A stretch of DNA of 64,000 nt from Psococerastis gibbosa. Taxonomy: Eukaryota > Arthropoda > Insecta > Psocodea > Psocidae. Below the pieces are notes generated by a model that worked only from the letters and a program-made list of their open reading frames with translations, was not told the DNA's origin and ran no database searches. The translations under genes and the position numbers were made by a program. The first letter of the stretch is position 1. Every line of letters begins with the position of its first letter. Of the stretch, positions 24,233 through 34,661 are shown piece by piece. Where the stretch lies: the NCBI GenBank assembly GCA_963971405.1, contig OZ020489.1, forward strand, positions 39,546,539 through 39,610,538. Direction: 5' to 3'.

Positions 24233-25450
24233 ATGGCCTCCTCATTAGATTCAGTAGTTAAAAATCTTGTTGATGCGGATAAAAATAAATTTAAAATTAT
24301 GAAAACATGTTTTGTGGATGAAAAATTAGACTTGATGTTGAGGAAGGGTGTCTTACCCTATGAATATATAACGCACGAGTCACAATTTAATGAGGAACAC
24401 TTACCTACAATCATTGCATTTTTTTTTTCTTTTTTTAGTCAATTAACTCAAGAGTGGATTTCACAAGAAAAATATGAACATGCTCAAAAGGTGTGGAATG
24501 CTTTTGATATAAAGAATTTAGAAGAATACCAAGACTTGAATGTATTAAACAACACCCTTCTCTTTTGCAATGTTTTTGAAGCCTTTAGAGCCTAATGTTT
24601 TGAAAACGATAACCTCGAAATTTGTCACATGTACACTGCACCAGGGCTAGCTCTTCAGAGCTGTCTGAAAATATTAGTGGGTTTCGCTGGATGGAGGAGG
24701 AAGAAATCAAAAAAATTTTAATGTAATGCTCGCACCTAATGAGGACGATGATGGCTTCATATTACATGTGGACTTGGAATATCCACAAAAATTACATGAT
24801 TTACATAATGAATACCCACTAGCAGCTGAACATTGTGTTGTAACTTCAGACATGATTTCTCCATATTGCAAGGAATTTCTCGCTGAAAATAATATATCTT
24901 TAACATCCACCATCTCAATGCTTATTCCCAACTTAAACGATAAACATAACTATATAATACATTATCGAAATTTGAAGCAATGTTTAGAATTGGCATTAAA
25001 ATTAAAATGTATAAGTTTACATAAAATTTTAGCTTTTAAGCAAAGCGCTTGGATGCGACCCTTTATCGATTTTAATTAGCTTGTATAATGATTTCGAGAA
25101 GGATTTTTATAAATTGAAAATTAATAGTATGTATGGGAAGACAATGGAGAATGTTAGAAATCACGCAAAATTATAGTTAGTTAACACTGGCAAACGAGCT
25201 AGCAAACTTATCTCATCCCCTGCATTTAAAGATTTTAGGATTTTTTCAAACGATTTAATAGCAGTCCGATCAAAAAAAAAAAATAATAATAATAATATTT
25301 TGCTAAACAAACCAATACTTATTGGTCTAACCGTTCTCGAGCTACCCAAGGTAGTTAAGTACGAATTTCATTATAACTTTGTAAAACAAAAGTATGGTGA
25401 TAAAATTATGAAATTCGCATACCAATCCATCAACAAGATATACTTATTAC
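24233..25450 (+). pseudogene. Polinton family B DNA polymerase, broken
   Basis: Piecewise reading: 24233-24595, an in-frame TAA, onward in the same frame to about 24717, a frameshift, 24726-25079, then onward past more stops to about 25450. Recognisable segments in order: DLNVLNNTLLF.NVFE.FR, MYTAPGLA, the IIHYRNLKQCLEL segment with SAWMRPFIDFN, and the family B motif K-x3-NSMYG at about 25118. The segment where the catalytic DTD should lie (around 25400-25440) does not read DTD. The N-terminal exonuclease region is also missing. About 400 residues remain of a usual length above 1000. Confidence 0.8.
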
Positions 25451-25900
25451 TCTACCATGTGAAAGCCGACTGCATATTGAAGGTGTGCTGGAAAAAGGTG
25501 TGACAACAATTGCTTATCAAGGTGAAGACTGGCTTAGCGCTAATGCTATGGCACACTTATTCTCCGAAATATGCTATGAACTCAATGGAATAACTGTTGA
25601 TCATGTGCGAAACCCTGTGCGAATGATTTCTTCAAGTGAAAAACCACGGTTTGATATTATTGGCTTCCAAGCAGCACGAGCAGATGATATTTGAAAGACG
25701 CTACTGCCTTCGATCAATGTGCTGTACGACAAATGCAACTATTCCTCGGCTCAGAATGCTATCCATACCATCCGCTACAGGCGAACTTCAACAAAAAGGT
25801 TGTTGCTGTATTGTATGAACATTTTCTCAATTTCCGGAAACAATACTACATGCAGGATGAAGCATCCCCGAACGTTTCCCGGGTCATTATCGCATTATAG
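25450..25900 (+). pseudogene. Capsid-protein-like fragments of the Polinton
   Basis: Frame 25485-25694, extended upstream to about 25450, contains LPCESRLHIEG and LFSEICYELNGITVD. After a frame change, 25691-25900 contains LFLGSECYPYHPL and LYEHFLNFRKQYY. These segments resemble a protein found widely in insect Polinton-like elements that I take to be the major capsid protein. The middle is deleted between the two parts. Identity as capsid is from memory and position downstream of polymerase, so moderate. Confidence 0.55.
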
Positions 25901-26160
25901 ATATGTCTTAGGTTTAAAAGTTTGTTTTAAGTGATTGTATGTAAAGACATTGATTTCTTTTAAAATATGTGTATTATAAAATTTGTATATCATAAAATGG
26001 TTTACATTCGTTTAGCTCATGGTCATTATTGTATTATAGATAAGTCTTAGGCTTAAAAGCTTGTTTTAAGTGATTGTATGAAAAGACATTGATTTCTTTT
26101 AAAATATGTGTATTATAAAATTTGTATATCATAAAATGGTTTACATTCATTTACAATAGT
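25885..26160 (+). repeat. Tandem duplication, two ~136-bp units
   Basis: 'gg(g/t)cattat(c/t)g(c/t)attatagata(t/a)gtcttagg' to 'catttac' occurs twice (25885, 26021). The first part also occurs once at 22137, near the left end of the Polinton. Confidence 0.7.
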
Positions 26161-26343
26161 TGATGTACAATACCAGTTAAAGGTACATATTCATATAAGC
26201 AGTCGCTGATGAGTAGACAGTCCCTTTATTTGCCATGCAGACAACCCTTTATATATTGGAGTGCATAAGGTTGGTGGCCATTTTAGTCCCCCTCGCATTA
26301 AGATTATGACACATCGCTATTAATTCAGGTACGCCGATATAAT

Positions 26344-27071
26344 AAGTGCACTCAGCATCTTAAAAGAAATGTATTAATCCCACAATAGGTGTTCAATATA
26401 CCCACCAGCCGTGTTTATAAAAATGAATTTTCAATAATCCCAACTAAGTCTCAGTTTCTCACAATAGGTGTGCAATATACCAGGCAGTCGTGTTTTCTAT
26501 ATTAGATTAGGTTACATTGGGTTAGGATAGGTTAAGTTAGCGGCTAACTCAACCTATCCTAACCCAATGTAACCTAATCTAACCTATCCTAATTCAATGT
26601 AACCTAACTTAAGATCATATTTATTTGATATAATAATATTTTTGTTAAAAAAATGATGAATTTAATCTAGGTAAACAGCTAACCTAACCCAATGTAACCT
26701 AATCTGGTCTATCCTAATCCAATGTAACCTAATCTAACCTATCCTAATTCAATGTAACCTAACTTAACATCATATTTATTTGATATAAAAAATATTTTTG
26801 TTAAAAAAAAAATGATGAATTTAATCTAGGTAAACAGCTAACCTAACCCAATGTAACCTAATCTGGCCTATCCTAATCCAATGTAACCTACCCTAACTTG
26901 ATATAAAAATTTAACCTAGCCTAATATTATAACTTAACCTGTCCTAGCCCAATGTAACTAAATCTAATATAGAAAACACGACTGCCTGGTATATTGCACA
27001 CCTATTGTGAGAAACTGAGACTTAGTTGGGATTATTGAAAATTCATTTTTATAAACACGGCTGGTGGGTAT
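26344..27071. repeat. Head-to-head terminal repeats (large inverted repeat)
   Basis: The forward arm from 26344 meets its reverse complement at a centre near 26537-26541 ('gttaagttagcggctaactcaac'). The reverse arm runs to 27071 with GGTTA-type repeats expanded in it. Confidence 0.7.
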
Positions 27072-27271
27072 NNNNNNNNNNNNNNNNNNNNNNNNNNNNN
27101 NNNNNNNNNNNNNNNNNNNNNNNNNNNNNNNNNNNNNNNNNNNNNNNNNNNNNNNNNNNNNNNNNNNNNNNNNNNNNNNNNNNNNNNNNNNNNNNNNNNN
27201 NNNNNNNNNNNNNNNNNNNNNNNNNNNNNNNNNNNNNNNNNNNNNNNNNNNNNNNNNNNNNNNNNNNNNNN
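27072..27271. other. Assembly gap (200 N)
   Basis: Exactly 200 N, so probably a placeholder of unknown true size. Polinton terminal repeat on the left, family A on the right. Frames crossing it are meaningless. Confidence 0.97.
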
Positions 27272-27604
27272 ATATTTTTTTTTTGGCGTTTTTTTGAAGT
27301 TTTTTGAAAATAAAAACCGGGGGGGGTTGAGTTAGCCAAAAAAAAAAAAAATGGTCCCGAGGTATGATTTTTGTGAACCTACATGCCGAATTTCATCAAA
27401 ATCGACCGAGTAGTTTACCCGGAAATCGACGAACTGACAGGCAGACAGACTGACAGGCAGACAGACAGACAGACAGACATTTCGTAAAAACCACTTTTTT
27501 GGTTCCTGGGACCTTAAAACGTGTAAATCCGTTGAAATCTCGGAATCGAAAATTTCGACCGTCACAAAGCTTTCCTTATACTACGTATAAATAGGAAAGC
27601 AAAA
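27272..27604 (+). repeat. Family A element, right half
   Basis: From the T-run before 'ttttgaagttttttgaaaataaa' through 'cggaaatcgacgaactgac', the CAGA repeat and 'ataggaaagcaaaaat'. Confidence 0.7.
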
Positions 27605-27699
27605 ATATTAAAGTTTAAACAATTACAATTAAAGAATAAAACTAATAGCCTAATAATAAAATAAAACACAGTGAACAAATTACTTAAATTTTTTTTTTT

Positions 27700-28110
27700 T
27701 TCAAAATTAGGCCTATGCATTGTCTTACGGAATGAAATTTAGATTTGGCTGGTATGGTAGCCATCCCATTCAAGAGTCATGCTCAATGACTGTGCACTTG
27801 TCACTTGTGTAGACGAAGCCACCAAGAAAGCGACAGGCTTTAAAGTGTCTTGGAATGGCAGCTCTCTTCAGTAAAAGAGCCTTATTTCTTTGCAATTTTA
27901 GCTCACGCATACGTCGTTAGTTGATTAGAAAGGCTTGCCGCTTCTGTATTTTGTATCATTGGCTTCGTTATTTTTCGAGCTTTGTTATTTTACCAGATTT
28001 GTAAGTCAAGAGCGTCGGCCACGGATTATAGGGATAAAGCTGGATGTTTTTCACGTGAATTCGTTAGGTTTTGCTGGTTTTATATACTATTCGCAAGCGA
28101 TTTCTACGCG
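27700..28110. other. Unassigned; short antisense frame
   Basis: Antisense 27763-27900 reads a 45-codon frame starting MRELKLQRNKALLLKR. Basic, no family recognised, no conserved context; probably chance or remnant. Confidence 0.2.
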
Positions 28111-28355
28111 TTGTTTTTGCCACAGGTCAGCCCTCAACCAACTGCGGACTGGCGTCGTTCCTATCAGGAAACACTGAACTAGATAGGGCCAACTAGCCTC
28201 AGACGACACCGCATGTGCGAAAGTGGTTCGACCCAAGACGACAACCATCTGCTTCAATGCACCCTCTGCCCCACTACCTGCACTTTAGACGATTTTTGGG
28301 AGTGCACAGACAATGGCATCAAAGTGGCAAAACACTGGACCCAAAAATTTTAATG
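28110..28355 (+). pseudogene. C-terminal zinc-knuckle-like end of a non-LTR retrotransposon ORF2
   Basis: Reads ALNQLRTGVVPIRKH in one frame, then after a frameshift CESGSTQDDNHLLQCTLCP and DDFWECTDNGIKVAKHW. The 'LNQLRTG ... C ... H.L.C..' pattern is the usual extreme C-terminus of I/R1/Jockey-like ORF2 proteins. Confidence 0.65.
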
Positions 28356-28409
28356 AGTCTCAACCTCGGACTCCAAAAAGTAAGCAGGTTACATGTGCCA
28401 AATTTAGAA

Positions 28410-28600
28410 GATTTAGAAAAAATTGGACTTGACGAGATTCGAACCCACAATCTACGCCTATTCGGGGGCGTCGCGTCTTAACCACTGGACTACAAGCCCG
28501 ACAATAATTGCAATTATTGCAGTGTCTGCCAAATCCACTATACTTACCTGTATAAGCTCTGTGACAAGATTCATATTGTTAGACAGGTTCATACCACTAC
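28410..28600 (-). repeat. tRNA-headed SINE (SINE-T), copy 1
   Basis: The antisense strand of 28425-28499 folds as a tRNA. GGGCTTG at the 5' side pairs with CAAGTCC, there is an ACGCC/GGCGT anticodon stem, and the T-arm holds GGTTCGAATC. Downstream sequence is shared with 34662-34840 ('gacaagattc(a)...gttgctagacaggtt'). Confidence 0.65.
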
Positions 28601-29700
28601 TTCCTCCACTTCAACATGTATATTTACTTCCATAGCAGGTTCTTCAATTATATTAACAGATACAAGTACATAGGCCTATATATTATCCATGATGAGTTCA
28701 GTCACAAAAAACAGTCAATTTTGAAAAACAATTAACTGTGTCAAACAATTTTAAGTTATATTATAGATTTGATACGCCAATTCATCAGTTTTCGTAAACT
28801 TAGAAACCTTTCAGCTAAATTGTTACCTCCTGATCAAAACTTCAGCTCAGTTACCCTCTCAAGACAAGTCTAATCATCCTGAAATCATCTATATCGTCCT
28901 TTGTACGCTCAGGGGCACTCAGAATTCAAAATACGCCACTACCATTCTGCCCCATTTCAAATAGAAATCCCGTTGAATCATTTAATAAGAAACCAAATTC
29001 AGTCGACTATCGATTTCCAGTCAAAAACGAAAACAACATTCGATTCAAAGCCGCTGCTGTGCTCTATTTCAGCGGAATTTTTATATGCGCCAACATTTTT
29101 TCCTCCCATTCCTTTTATTTCATCCCTTAAAGGCAGGCAAAATCGAGTAGTAAACTTTTGTACGATTTTTCTCGTTGAAACTGAATTTTCTCTAGACGAC
29201 CATCCACTGCGGAAATATTGTCATGGTGAACAGCTTTGTATTTTTTGATTTTCAAATTTTCAAGATTCTCTCCTTTCAATTTTCTGTTACAAACAATTTA
29301 TAAGTTTACGTCGGTTATACTCGGGAAGCGTTTTGTTTTTCAATTTAAAGTTAATTTTGAAATGTTTCACAATATTCCTTGTATATTCTTGAAAAAGTCA
29401 ATTTTAGAAGTTGTCAGCATGGAGATGTTCTAATGTGCTGTCTGCTTTGCTGTAACAAAGTTCTTCACCATTGTATGATATTTTTCACGTTAGGTCTTCC
29501 TAAGTTTGATTTAAACAGGAAAGGAACCTGTGCGAGTAAACCCGTAAATTCTATCCGATTTATCAATTAGGATACAGGTACTGTGTAGAATAGTATTATT
29601 GTTTTTTTTTCTGTCTTTAGTTGACTTTATGTTGGTAAAAAAGATTTAATTAAATATAAACTTTATAAGTAATGAAGTGAATATTTTACATACTGTAGCC
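28600..29700. other. No supportable gene
   Basis: Open frames of 63-115 codons at 28901-29570 lack any recognised motif, codon bias cue or repeat match. I do not call them. Confidence 0.4.
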
Positions 29701-29707
29701 TAATAGT

Positions 29708-30300
29708 CAGGACATGTAGAGTAGTGGAACGGACTCCAACTTTCACCCGAAAGGTTTTTGATTCGAGTCCTACACTTGCTATATTTTCTGGCCATGCTTC
29801 GGAGGGCATGTAAATCAGGCGGTCCCGGGCTTTCCTCTTCTTCTTCAAGTTACAGCCGGATGGCTGGTTGGCAGCAACATGTGACTTCGATGCTTCCACT
29901 CCTCTCGATCCTGGCACGCTCTCTTCAGCTCCACGTATGTCTTGGCCCCTACATCCTCCATAACTTGCTGCAGGTAATCGTTTCTTGGGCTTGCAGCTTA
30001 CTAAGTTTTCGTGTCTAAGCAAATGGTCAATCCAGTGAGCTCTTCTTTTCCTTATAATAATAATAATAATAATAATAGTGTAATTCCCAAAATAAATTCA
30101 ATTACATAAATTTAGATAATGCATTTTTCTTCATCTTTGGGTCCCTTGCCATCGATGCAAGGAGAGTTTTTGTTTCGCTTACTCTGGTTAGAACGTCTTC
30201 CAAGTTGAGTGTAAGAGAGGGCCTATATAGCCCTAACTCCGCTAGGTTGGTTTAGTAATAGAACAAGAAATAAATAAATAAATATCTTTATTTAATAGTT
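29708..30300 (+). repeat. SINE-1 copy split by a non-LTR insertion
   Basis: Left part 29708-29828 to 'ggcggtcccgggc', right part from about 30206 'gttgagtgtaagagaggg' to the TAAA-repeat end. Confidence 0.7.
29829..30030 (-). pseudogene. 3' end of an RTE-like non-LTR element, antisense
   Basis: Antisense reading ends VGAKTYVELKRACQDREEWKH, RSHMLLPTSHPAVT, stop. The D-R-x-x-W ending after 'EL(K)' is typical of RTE-type ORF2 C-termini. Other copies of this end: 46692-46760 and 63796-64000. Confidence 0.65.
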
Positions 30301-30562
30301 CCTTGGTAACTAATTGTCCAGGGGTAAAATTTCGGATGCCTCGAGTTTCCCTATCTCAAAGCACTGCATTGATAGGTGGGACGATTACATAATCTAGATC
30401 GGGCAGACCAATGTAATACAACTCAGTAATGGACAGGGTTTTTATTGGGTCACGAGTTTCTTCAACAACAACAATTTTTTTATATTATTAACCGAAACTT
30501 TATTTGAGAAAGGAACTTGTTGGGTTATGTTACATATGTTTCATAAAAAAAACCTGAAGTAT

Positions 30563-30845
30563 CAGGCGCGGATCTACGGGGGGCTATGGGGGATATAGCC
30601 CCCCCCCCCCCATTAGGATCCTCAAAATGCGTAAAACCTCACTATTTCAGTCTTATTTTTTCCAATTTTTCTCCCGGGGGAGACCCCTGGATCCCCCTTG
30701 TCCTCTATTGTACTAATTACCTATAATATAGAACCCTTATAGCTCTGAAATTGCGTAAAACCCCAATATTTCAACCCTATTTTTCAAACAAAAATTCAAA
30801 TTTAATCTTAGCCCCCTCCTTGGTCTCATTCCAGATCTGCGCCTG
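30563..30845. mobile_element. hAT-type MITE, 283 bp, second copy
   Basis: Same length and ends as the copy at 9180 (CAGGCGCGGATCTA...AGATCTGCGCCTG), with a C-run near 30601. The flanking 8-mers (tgaagtat / gacagaat) do not match, so the target duplication has decayed. Confidence 0.75.
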
Positions 30846-30854
30846 GACAGAATT

Positions 30855-31563
30855 AATTTTTCTTTTAGTTTTTAATTTTTTAGTCATTTTTCATGAAAAT
30901 TGAGTTTTTACAGTTTTTGCCACTACAACCAAACTATAAAGGGGATTTTTTTTTACATTAATAACGACTAAGTAAGATATACCTGAATTGGAAAGAAATC
31001 GTTGAAGCCGTTTTAGAGAAATAATATTTTGGAGTTTTCGAGGTACAGCACAAAATTGAATTAGCCCAAAATAATCAAAAAATTGTCCCAAGGTGTGATT
31101 TTTGTGAAATTCAAATTTCATTTCAATTTCAAGAGTAGTTTACTCTCAAATCAACGAACAGACGACAAATAGATATTTAAAAAAAAAACACTTTTTGGTT
31201 CCTGGTACCTCAAAACATGTGAGGAACAAACTTTCGAAACGGCACTAATCCATTTTCGTAAAATGTTCAGGAAACACGAAAAACATAATTATTTCGACTT
31301 TATTATAACGGGAATATAAGATTTTAACCCTTCAGAAGACTGGGTTACATTTTTTTGTTTGTTTTTGTTTTGATTAGCAATCCTGATTTAACTCATCTTC
31401 AAGATGGAAAAACGATGATAAAATCAATTTTTAATTTTCATGGATTTGTGACGTTTTGAATGTTTGCTCCTCATGTAAACCCTTTGAAATCGAAAATCGC
31501 AAATTTTGACCATCACAAAGCTTTCAATATACAGTACCACGTATAAAATAGGAAAGTAGCAAT
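30855..31563 (+). repeat. Family A element, degenerate
   Basis: Keeps the 'taataacgactaa', 'gcccaaaataat', 'gaacagacgac' and 'ataggaaagtagcaat' blocks in family order, but is diverged and has an insertion near 31220-31460. Confidence 0.55.
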
Positions 31564-31814
31564 GCCATAAACGTGCAAAAAAAGTAAAACGGTTCAATGG
31601 ACCACTTTAATAATTGGGCCATAGGAACCCCTTCAAATACTGCTATACACCTATACTATGCTGCCTCTTGCAGTCGGTGTAGATTGATAGCAAGGAAAGT
31701 TAGCCATTTCAATTCAATATTGCCAAGATTTCTGAATTCCTGATGCAACTGTGTGGTCCCTCTCTCGCTCTGTGGTTGGTATACATCGGTTGACATCACT
31801 CGCAGACTCCTTAA

Positions 31815-31955
31815 GGCGATTATTCCACCAACGTCAATGGTGATGTTAAATGTAGTATTGACGTGGTAGCAGACATTAAAGACAGTCTAAAAATGTCTGC
31901 TACCACGTCAATACTACATTTAATATCACTATTGACGTTGGTGGAATAAAGGGCC
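31815..31955. mobile_element. Harbinger-type hairpin MITE (group H2), 141 bp
   Basis: Almost entirely palindromic: GGCGATTATTCCACCAACGTCAA inverted at the right end, inner arms containing GACGTGGTAGCAGACATT and its complement. Flanked by TAA on both sides (31812-31814, 31956-31958). Confidence 0.8.
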
Positions 31956-32015
31956 TAATTGACCTCTGTTGTTCCAGGTGTTTGTTAATGCACTCTATAC
32001 TCATTCGAGATAATC

Positions 32016-32411
32016 TATATATCGTTCATGCACGAGAAAAGTGACACATTTCTATATATTGACTTTTGAGATAATTCAAATTTTAGCTCTGACCATTTTT
32101 TAGTTTTACTTGTAGTATAATATCGAGGCACTTAATACTTTTGAGATGTGACAGTTTACTTGAAAGAGAAGTGTAATTACCACGTCAACGCCTGGAGCAC
32201 ATTCCGAATTATGTCAGTATTGCCAAACCCGAAGTAGTCAAACTTGACAATGGATCCGTGACAAAACGCAATCTTATGGAAACAAATTAAACTAGATATG
32301 TGACACTACATTCATAAAAATCGCTATATTTTCCTCGACATTTTTGTATAAATAACTCAATTTTGCAATTTTTTGAAATGTGTCACTTTTCTCGTGCATG
32401 AGCGATATATA
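32016..32411. mobile_element. Candidate TIR element, 396 bp
   Basis: A 37-bp end containing CATGCACGAGAAAAGTGACA is repeated inverted at 32375-32411 with one mismatch. No coding sequence, and no clear target duplication. Confidence 0.55.
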
Positions 32412-32423
32412 AAAAGGTTCATT

Positions 32424-33072
32424 CCGTTTGTGTCCGCCTCAAAGACTCAAAAAGTTCTGGACCGATCGAGCTGAAATTTTAGTATGATATATAATCCGCA
32501 TCAAGGATGGATTTTATCTAATTTTTGCATCAGTCACATATCCGCGACCGCTAAAAAAACTATCTCTATCTATATAAAAATGCTATGTTGGTTTGTGTAC
32601 GCTTCAAAAACTCAAAAAGTTCTGGACCGATCGAGCTGAAATTTTAGCATGATATATAATCCGCATCGAGGATGGGTTTTATCCAATTTTTGCATCAGTC
32701 ACATATCCGCGACCGCAAAAAAAAAAAACTATCTCTATCTATATAAAAATGCTATGTTGGTTTGTGTACGCTTCAAAAACTCAAAAAGTTCGACACCGAT
32801 CGAGCTGAAATTTTAGCATGATATGTAATCCGCATCAATGATGGGTTTTATCTAATTTTTGCATCAGTCACATATCCGCGAAAAAAAGAAAAAAAAGCGA
32901 GGCAAATACTCGCTGACAACCGAGATAGTAATGGTGCAGTCACATGCGAGCCCCGAAGGGGCGAGCCGCGTAATGCCCAATGCGAGGCCCCGAGGGGGCG
33001 AGCTGCCGCACGCCGCAGGCGCAAGGGGTGGAGTCAGCGCAGCCGGAGGCTGCTGCGGGAACCGCTTGTATT
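32424..33072 (+). mobile_element. Helitron-like element remnant with internal tandem repeat
   Basis: Three ~165-bp units (starting near 32426, 32591 and 32760) each carry 'tttgtgt(a/c)cgc.tcaaa.actcaaaaagttc' and 'accgatcgagctgaaatttta'. The junctions hold 'tctctatctatataaaaatg', which resembles insect Helitron 5' ends. The GC-rich end (32940-33065) has a hairpin GCAGCC-GGA-GGCTGC, then AACCGCTTG before T, close to a Helitron CTAG terminus. The resemblance is remembered, and the CTTG is not canonical. Confidence 0.4.
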
Positions 33073-33092
33073 GTATATATTTATTGTATTTA

Positions 33093-33236
33093 TGATTTTT
33101 GTTACTACCACCATCCCCAACCTTGCTTATTTCTAGAAGTTTAGTAAATACAGGTGCAGGAACGGGATGAGCTGTTTATCCTCCTTTAGCTAGAATTTTA
33201 GGTCACCCGGGAGCATCTGCTGATTTAGCAATTTTT
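33093..33236 (+). pseudogene. cox1: Nuclear mitochondrial copy (NUMT) of cox1, 48 codons
   Basis: Read with the invertebrate mitochondrial code (TGA=Trp, AGA=Ser), it gives W-F-L-L-L-P-P-S, then SLVNTGAGTGWAVYPPLA, then LGHPGASADLAIF. This is the conserved region of cytochrome c oxidase subunit I between helices V and VI. The frame is open under that code but has in-frame TGA under the nuclear code. Flanks are not mitochondrial, so this is a short transferred piece. It directly follows the Helitron-like end. Confidence 0.85.
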
Positions 33237-33239
33237 TAT

Positions 33240-34175
33240 AACGCATTCGAGATAATATGTAAGTTATTTTGTCCAACTAGCATTGATTTGACCATATGGA
33301 GCTTACGATCCTATTTTTTCAGGCATGCAAATAAACTATAATAAGGTCGAACAGTAGATTCCGGCTCTTGCATCGAGGTACCGAATGAATATTACCGACG
33401 AGGTTAATCCGTAAAATTCTTCCCACATTATTTAATTACCCTTAATCCCTATCTACAAGCTGCACAGCAATCTTTTTCCCCATCATTGGGGGGTTAGTGG
33501 TAATCCCACGTGAAATGGAAAACAGAGTGTCAGCGAGGTAAACACTGGGCGTAGCCTCAGCAGCTAAGCAAGGATTGGTAGCCTGTTGTGTAGCTTTTAA
33601 TATCCGCCCTACCCCTCCCCCCACCGAACCCCCACCCCCTCTGCTGTGGGGAGAACACGGGGGGAAAGCTATTTAATTTGTCACGTGACTTTTTTTTCGT
33701 CGTAGTGACAATAGACCTCTGATTAAAATGGGCTAAGCCAATTTGCAGCTCGCCGACTCATGTTGCCAGAGGTAATTTCCATTTATATCGAAATGCGGTT
33801 GAAAATTAATAATTTTTGGTGGCAGACTATGGCAATCGGTGTTTTTTTTAATGATATAATGATATCAAGGTATACATGTTGTAATTTGGGTGTTATAGGT
33901 ACCTAGGTAACGCTTTACCCAAAATTCGCCCATATAGAAAATTAAGACAATTTTCTTTCTTTCCTCCTCTTCTTTCTTTCTTACCCTTGATTGGGGCAAC
34001 TATTTTTTTTTTATCAAACTCTCACCACCTTCCAGATAACTCTGCAAACTAAAGGGCAAACTTTCCTAGTTGTCGGTATGATATCTTTATTGAACTCAGC
34101 AAAAACTGTGTATTACTACAGCAGAGTACCTAACATTTACTGTGAGTGCAGAATAAATAATAAAAGACTATTTAC
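33240..34175. other. No supportable gene
   Basis: No motif or repeat recognised; C-runs near 33605-33640. Confidence 0.4.
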
Positions 34176-34179
34176 GCTG

Positions 34180-34336
34180 GTTACGTTGGTTGTTGGTTTG
34201 AGCCCCACACTTTCTACATTTTCTGGCCATGCTCCGGAGGACATGCAAAGCAGGCGGTCTCGGGTTTTCCTAGTTGAGTGTAAGATAGGGCTTTATAGCC
34301 ATAACTCCGTTAATTTGGCTTAGTAATAGAACAAAG
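34180..34336 (+). repeat. SINE-1 copy, 5' truncated
   Basis: From 'gttggtttgagcc' (mutated B box) to 'ttggcttagtaatagaac'. It lacks the TTTA end. Confidence 0.65.
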
Positions 34337-34439
34337 TGCGGAGTGGCGCTCACGGTAGCTCACCTTCTCAATTCTTCTCAAACGTACCTTCTTCTTACGA
34401 GCTCCCTCCTCCCTCTCCGAAGCGTTAGGAAACAAAACA

Positions 34440-34610
34440 ACAGCCATGGGCTTGTCAATCCTTTTAAACGGTTCTACGAACCAAAATTATGGCTGATATG
34501 TTAACAGTTAACATGTTAGTTATAGCCACTCGCACTACATAAGAGCAATATCCATTTATTACTGTACGTTAACATTCCGTCCGCCATTCAACCCATTCCA
34601 ACATTGATTA
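34440..34610 (+). repeat. Left copy of a ~165-bp direct repeat
   Basis: 'gtcaatccttttaaacggttctacgaac' to 'cgtccgccattcaacccattccaacatt'; the matching copy is 35347-35505. Together they bracket the tRNA-headed SINE and the perfect inverted repeat. Confidence 0.75.
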
Positions 34611-34661
34611 TCGTACTATAACAAATATATATAATGTAGCTATTCTTAACCGAAATTAGAG

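Larger units (their letters stand above)
21604..27071 (+). mobile_element. Decayed Maverick/Polinton element with non-LTR insertion
   Basis: Polintons are large self-synthesising DNA transposons that carry protein-primed family B DNA polymerase and capsid genes. Evidence here: polymerase B fragments (24233-25450), capsid-like fragments (25450-25900), and a long terminal repeat block (21616-22040) whose inverted counterpart is 26540-27071. These terminal blocks hold many degenerate 'GGTTACATTGGGTTAGGATA' units. Integrase, protease and packaging ATPase are not recognisable. An antisense non-LTR element (23012-24190) is inserted before the polymerase. The right end is lost in the 200-N gap. Many stops and frameshifts show it is dead. 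Confidence 0.75.

Noticed and set aside
27026-27339. Open frames crossing 27072-27271
   Set aside because: The interior is 200 N.
28901-29248. 115-codon open frame as a gene
   Set aside because: No recognised motif, no splice or promoter context, composition like surrounding AT-rich sequence.
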